NCBI GenBank assembly: GCA_038147395.1
Contig: JAYQTM010000001.1
Coordinates: forward strand, 682,001 to 746,000
Direction: 5' to 3'
Source of the DNA: Eutrophovita brisbanensis
Lineage (GTDB): Bacteria > Pseudomonadota > Gammaproteobacteria > Burkholderiales > Eutrophovitaceae
Length of the DNA: 64,000 bases
In this document: positions 60,327-64,000 of the stretch, one piece after another
Position numbering within the stretch: the first letter of the stretch is position 1
Layout of the letters: each line of letters begins with the position of its first letter
Translations under genes and position numbers: made by a program
The notes under the pieces: model-generated
What the model was told of the DNA's origin: nothing
What the model saw: the letters and a program-made list of their open reading frames with translations, nothing else
The model's database searches: none

Positions 60327-61097
60327 ATGGAATTCTTACAAAATAAACTAAAACAGGCGCTTTCTCGTGGCGATCAACAGATCGGTTGTTGGTTAAGTAC
60401 GGGAGGTGCGCTGGTGACGGAGATCTGCGCTTCATCAGGGTTTGATTGGGTTTTGATTGATATGGAGCATGCTCCCAATGACGTCACCCAGGTGTTGTCT
60501 TTGATACACGCGGCTTCAGCTTACCCGAGCTCAATTGCGGTACGCGCGCCTTGGAATGATGCGGTCATGTTGAAGCGTTTGCTTGATATGGGAGTGCAGA
60601 CACTGATGGTTCCCAATGTGAAAAATAAAACTGAGGCGGAAGCTGCGGTGGCGGCAGTGCGTTACCCACCCAGAGGAATCCGTGGTGTGTCGGGTAACTC
60701 TAGGTCTAACCGATTTGGACGAATCGGTGATTATTTCGAACATGCGGACGAGAATATTTGTTTGATTGTGCAGATTGAGACTGCAGAGGGACAGAAGAAC
60801 GCAGAGGAAATCGCAGCTGTAGACGGTGTTGATTGTGTGTTCGTCGGCCCCGCGGACTTAGCGGCAGATTTTGGTTATTTGGGGAGGCACACGGAGGAGC
60901 AACCTCAGCTGGAGATGCAAAAAGTGATTGAGCGCGCAACTGCCTCTGGGTGTGCCGCTGGCATTCTGGCTTTTAACGAAAAAGAGGCAAAAAAATGGCT
61001 AGAGCTTGGTGCGAACTTTGTCGCAGTCACTGGCGATGCATTTTTACTCTCGCGAGGTATGGAATCTGTGGTGAAGTCGTTTCGAGGTGAGGTATGA
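60327..61097 (+). CDS. HpcH/HpaI class II pyruvate aldolase
   Basis: The 256-residue protein has WLSTGGALVTEICASSGFDWVLIDMEHAPND, VRAPWNDAVMLKRLLDMGVQTLMVPNV, the catalytic Arg region YPPRGIRGVSG, and the metal-binding Glu in VQIETAEGQ and Asp in VGPADLAADFG. It cleaves 4-hydroxy-2-oxo acids to pyruvate and an aldehyde with a divalent metal. The closest named families are 2-keto-3-deoxy-rhamnonate and 4-hydroxy-2-oxoheptanedioate aldolases. Its stop overlaps the start of the MaoC gene (ATGA). Confidence 0.92.
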   Translation: MEFLQNKLKQALSRGDQQIGCWLSTGGALVTEICASSGFDWVLIDMEHAPNDVTQVLSLIHAASAYPSSIAVRAPWNDAVMLKRLLDMGVQTLMVPNVKNKTEAEAAVAAVRYPPRGIRGVSGNSRSNRFGRIGDYFEHADENICLIVQIETAEGQKNAEEIAAVDGVDCVFVGPADLAADFGYLGRHTEEQPQLEMQKVIERATASGCAAGILAFNEKEAKKWLELGANFVAVTGDAFLLSRGMESVVKSFRGEV

Positions 61098-61555
61098 AAT
61101 CGATATCGGTGGCTAAGCCCGGAGATTTGGTTGACATGATTGGTCCCGAGATTGCGGTTAGTGAATGGATCCACGTGACCCAGGATATGGTTGACATGTT
61201 CGCTGATGCCACGAGTGATCACCAGTGGATTCATGTTGATGTGGAAAGGGCAGAGTCAGAGACGGAGTTCCAGTCTACGATCGCGCACGGTTTTTTGACG
61301 CTTTCGTTGTTATCAAAATTTCTCAACGATACAATCGACCTCGGAAAATCTGAGATGGGCATTAATTACGGACTTAATCGCGTTCGATTTACTTCGCCTG
61401 TCAAAACGGGAGATCGGGTGCGAGCTCGATTTGATTTAATAAAAGTCGACAATCTTGAGGGTGGGGTACAGCTTGAGTGGAACGTTTGCGTCGAGATTGA
61501 TGGGCAGGATAAGCCCGCGTTAATTGCAGAATGGCTAACGCGTCGATACGGGTAA
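61094..61555 (+). CDS. MaoC-like dehydratase (NodN-type)
   Basis: The 153-residue hotdog protein has WIHVTQDMVDMFADATSDHQWIHVDVERAESE near residues 28-59 with the Asp-His pair, then IAHGFLTLSLLSKFL, typical of the NodN-like MaoC branch. It probably hydrates or dehydrates an acyl thioester. It is translationally coupled to the aldolase, and the coiled-coil gene follows 23 bases later. Confidence 0.9.
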   Translation: MKSISVAKPGDLVDMIGPEIAVSEWIHVTQDMVDMFADATSDHQWIHVDVERAESETEFQSTIAHGFLTLSLLSKFLNDTIDLGKSEMGINYGLNRVRFTSPVKTGDRVRARFDLIKVDNLEGGVQLEWNVCVEIDGQDKPALIAEWLTRRYG

Positions 61556-61578
61556 TCGATTAGTAAATACATCAAAAA

Positions 61579-61974
61579 ATGTCCGATTTAGAACTGAGAC
61601 AACTCAAAGAATCGATACAAAAACTAAGAGGTGAGCTCGAGGAGCGAGCAGCCATCACTGATCGTGAGGTTCAAAAAGAGCGAGCGCGATCAGCCGAGGA
61701 AATTCAACAATTGAGGGCGCAAATTCAATCAGTCAGAGATTCGATGGAGAGTCAAAAACACGAATATGAGGCGACAATGCAGCAGGCCCGGACTGCGCTC
61801 GAGAACGAAAATAGGCAGGTTAAGCAAACGGCATCCGAACTTCGTGATGAGCTTGAGAGAGCCAATCACGAAGCAATTAAGTCGATGGAGAATGCTGAAC
61901 AGCGTTTCAACCAGGAGCGGCGCTCACTGCAAGAACAAGTTCAGCGATTACGAGAGCAATTGGAGTCCAAGTGA
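61579..61974 (+). CDS. Short coiled-coil protein coupled to a nucleotide cyclase
   Basis: The 131-residue protein has no signal or globular domain and is one continuous charged helix with heptad spacing, for example LRQLKESIQKLRGELEER at the start and RSLQEQVQRLREQLES at the end. I recognise no family. Its TGA shares bases with the ATG of the cyclase gene (TGATG), so both are translated together; a scaffold or regulatory partner of the cyclase is an inference. Confidence 0.7.
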   Translation: MSDLELRQLKESIQKLRGELEERAAITDREVQKERARSAEEIQQLRAQIQSVRDSMESQKHEYEATMQQARTALENENRQVKQTASELRDELERANHEAIKSMENAEQRFNQERRSLQEQVQRLREQLESK

Positions 61975-64000
61975 TGGGTGACGACAAGATGGTAGTTCAA
62001 GCTCGACGAAAACGTAAGGGCACGAAGGACGAACGACTAAAGCGATCGCAAATATTACTGGAGGTCACGAGGCGGTGCGCGTCACTTTCGAATATTCAAG
62101 ATGTGTGGAAAGAATTGGTTTCGATGACATCGCGGGAGCTAGACTGCGACCGAGGAACATTGTTCTTGAATGACGACGAGACGAATGAGTTGTTCTCCTA
62201 CGTGGCTCAAGGAGATTTGGTTCGAGAAATCAGAATCCTTAACGATAGTGGAATCGCGGGGCACGTGTTTCAATCTGGTGAAGCGAGAATCAGCGATGAT
62301 CCGTACAGCGATGAACTCTTCAATCGGTCGGTCGATCAACGTACCGGTTACACCACGAGAAACATTGCTTGTGTGCCGGTTCGTACGATGTCTGGTGAGA
62401 CGATCGGTGTCATGCAAAGCCTTAACAAACGCGTGGGTGAATTTAATGATGATGATCTGGAGTTGCTCGAGGAAATGACGACTCAGGCTGCAGTGGTGCT
62501 ACAAGGTCTTCAGCACTATGAGCAGATCGATAAAATTCGCGAAAAAGAAAACGCATTTCTGAAGTTGATGTCGGACATCAATTCTGAATTTGAATTGTCA
62601 AGAATGCTGATGCGAGTGGTTCAGGAGATTACTGAGATGCTTGCGTCTGAGCGAGCCACGATATTTATGTATGACCAATCTACGGCCACGCTTTTTTCTC
62701 GTGTCGCAGCCGGCGGTGAAATTAACGAAATTCGTTTCCCGTCTCATCTTGGTATTGCTGGAGAGGTCTTCACGACTGGTAAAAGTATGAATATTCCATA
62801 TGCATACGCCGACCTTCGGTTTAACCCAGCGTTTGATAAACAAACCGGATTTTTTACCCGATCCATTTTGTGTGTGCCAATCATCAACACGGACAACAAT
62901 GTGATTGGGGTGACGCAAGTCCTCAATAAGAAGGGTGGGACGTTTTCGGATGAAGATGAACAGAGATTAAAAGCATTTACGGCGCAAATTTCGATCAGTT
63001 TGCAAAACTCAAAGTTGTTTGACGACGTGCAGAGAATCAAAAATTACAACGAGAGCATGCTGCAGAGCATGTCCAATGGTGTCATCACGATGGATCCAAA
63101 GGGCTTGGTTGTGACGTGTAATTCGGCGGCTTTAAGGATATGGGAGCTCAACGAAACGGATATCGTCGGCCATAATGTGGCGGATCTCGTTGGTCCCGAT
63201 GGTCAATGGGTGATTGAGCAAATTGAAAAAGCCAAAGCGGAAGAGAGCACTCAAACGATTGCCGATACTGCGTTAACGTTGAATGAGACAGAAAAAACTG
63301 TGAATTTGACGTTTATGCCTCTGATCGCTGCAGAGGAGGACAAGGAGCTGGGTTCGATGATGGTGTTTGAGGACATCAGTAGCGAGAAAAGAATGAAGTC
63401 GACAATGTCTCGTTACATGGACCCGGTCATCGCAGCTCAAATGTTAGAGGGTGATGCGCACGAAGTACTCGGCGGGATCAATGCAGAGGCTACCGTGATG
63501 TTTACTGATGTCCGCGGTTTTACAACCATTACCGAGGAATACGGTGCTCAAGGAACCGTGTCGTTTTTAAATGATTATTTCTCGTTGATGGTGGACTGCA
63601 TCACCAAAGAAGGAGGCATGCTTGATAAGTTCATCGGTGATGCGATCATGGCATGTTTTGGATTGCCCATGTCACACGAGGACGATCCGGACAGAGCCGT
63701 GCGCGCGTCAATAGAGATGATTAAAACCTTATGGCGTTGGAATCAAGATCGATTGTCGAAGGGGTTGAAAGTTGTTGATATGGGAATCGGTCTTAATACT
63801 GATACGGTTGTATCGGGAAATATCGGTTCCCCAAAAAGAATGGATTACACGTTGATTGGAGATGGGGTGAACCTTGCCGCTCGCCTCGAGAGCGCGTGCA
63901 AGTCCTACTTCGCTCGAATTCTGGTTAGCGAATCAACGGTCCAGAAATTGAAGGGAACGTATCGATTAAGAGCCGTTGACTTGGTTGTCGTAAAGGGGAA
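61974..64000 (+). CDS. Class III adenylate/guanylate cyclase with two GAF domains and a PAS domain (3' end cut)
   Basis: The frame starts with ATG at 61974 and runs past the window end (675 codons seen). After a basic start come a GAF domain (about residues 30-185, GIAGHVFQSGEARI), a second GAF (about 195-345, GIAGEVFTTGKSMN), a PAS-like domain (about 350-470, MLQSMSNGVITMDPKGLVV) and a class III cyclase domain: FTDVRGF with metal-binding Asp512, DKFIGDAIMA with Lys552 and Asp556, and YTLIGDGVNLAARLES with Thr626, Asn633 and Arg637. Lys552 and a polar residue before GDGVN favour ATP as substrate, so cAMP is the likely product. No membrane helix is seen; control is likely through cyclic nucleotide or other small ligands at the GAF domains. 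Confidence 0.93.
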   Translation, partial: MGDDKMVVQARRKRKGTKDERLKRSQILLEVTRRCASLSNIQDVWKELVSMTSRELDCDRGTLFLNDDETNELFSYVAQGDLVREIRILNDSGIAGHVFQSGEARISDDPYSDELFNRSVDQRTGYTTRNIACVPVRTMSGETIGVMQSLNKRVGEFNDDDLELLEEMTTQAAVVLQGLQHYEQIDKIREKENAFLKLMSDINSEFELSRMLMRVVQEITEMLASERATIFMYDQSTATLFSRVAAGGEINEIRFPSHLGIAGEVFTTGKSMNIPYAYADLRFNPAFDKQTGFFTRSILCVPIINTDNNVIGVTQVLNKKGGTFSDEDEQRLKAFTAQISISLQNSKLFDDVQRIKNYNESMLQSMSNGVITMDPKGLVVTCNSAALRIWELNETDIVGHNVADLVGPDGQWVIEQIEKAKAEESTQTIADTALTLNETEKTVNLTFMPLIAAEEDKELGSMMVFEDISSEKRMKSTMSRYMDPVIAAQMLEGDAHEVLGGINAEATVMFTDVRGFTTITEEYGAQGTVSFLNDYFSLMVDCITKEGGMLDKFIGDAIMACFGLPMSHEDDPDRAVRASIEMIKTLWRWNQDRLSKGLKVVDMGIGLNTDTVVSGNIGSPKRMDYTLIGDGVNLAARLESACKSYFARILVSESTVQKLKGTYRLRAVDLVVVKG

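Noticed and set aside
1..64000. CRISPR arrays, insertion sequences, prophage or integrated elements
   Set aside because: No regularly spaced repeats, transposase or integrase motifs, or terminal inverted repeats were seen; the only tandem repeat is inside pal.

Overview
The window reads as chromosomal DNA of a free-living, aerobic, heterotrophic gammaproteobacterium, probably marine. The housekeeping genes point there: wrbA beside a DUF2069-like gene, proS, rppH, a proteobacterial-type gshA, murI, a Pal lipoprotein and a Mip/FkpA-type FKBP. The catabolic content (amidase, acyl-CoA dehydrogenases, phytanoyl-CoA dioxygenase-like protein, sulfopropanediol-dehydrogenase-like protein, M81 hydrolase, beta-alanine-type aminotransferase) fits an oligotrophic marine lineage. 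I cannot name the genus. I saw no rRNA, tRNA, CRISPR array, transposase, integrase or prophage, and no gene-free stretch longer than about 220 bases.

Layout. 1-9.7 kb: DUF2069 fragment, wrbA, proS, a spermidine-synthase-like protein, rppH, a quinone oxidoreductase, an aldo/keto reductase, a DUF1800/DUF1501 export pair and a hotdog thioesterase. 9.8-16.9 kb: cell envelope and redox (Pal, a secreted coiled-coil protein, a DsbD/ScsB-like reductase), then a WYL regulator beside an unrecognised DUF932-like gene. 17-27 kb: small-molecule metabolism (thioesterase, orphan ABC binding protein, persulfide dioxygenase-rhodanese fusion, GST, FKBP, CoA ligase, amidase, DASS transporter). 27-30 kb: two overlapping exported SUMF1-domain genes and a double gamma-glutamylcyclotransferase-fold protein. 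31-34 kb: a triple-domain QueD-like protein followed by queE. 34-39.6 kb: gshA, a split chromate transporter, an EamA exporter, murI and a PhyH protein.

39.8-44.3 kb: a possible operon of a sulfopropanediol-dehydrogenase-like enzyme, an M20 peptidase and a Nudix-metallo-beta-lactamase fusion. 44.3-48.8 kb: a minus-strand operon of an SDR, an exported rhodanese, a single-subunit molybdopterin oxidoreductase and an MFS protein. 48.9-54.3 kb: a frameshifted mmsB-like gene facing an aminotransferase - M81 hydrolase - mmsA series that suggests beta-amino-acid catabolism. 54.4-59.3 kb: a beta-oxidation-type operon (two acyl-CoA dehydrogenases, 3-hydroxyacyl-CoA dehydrogenase, MaoC hydratase) translationally coupled to an unusual ComB-like protein. 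59.3-64 kb: a DapA-family lyase, an HpaI-type aldolase, a MaoC protein, a short coiled-coil protein and a GAF-GAF-PAS class III nucleotide cyclase cut by the window end.

The observations I rate most worth checking are the triple T-fold QueD-like protein with complementary degenerate active sites (31159-32259), the WYL/DUF932-like pair with an intervening palindrome (14935-16896), the divergent ComB in a beta-oxidation operon, and the M81-aminotransferase-MmsA set. Nothing here is an obvious large new system. All family assignments are by reading motifs, without database searches.
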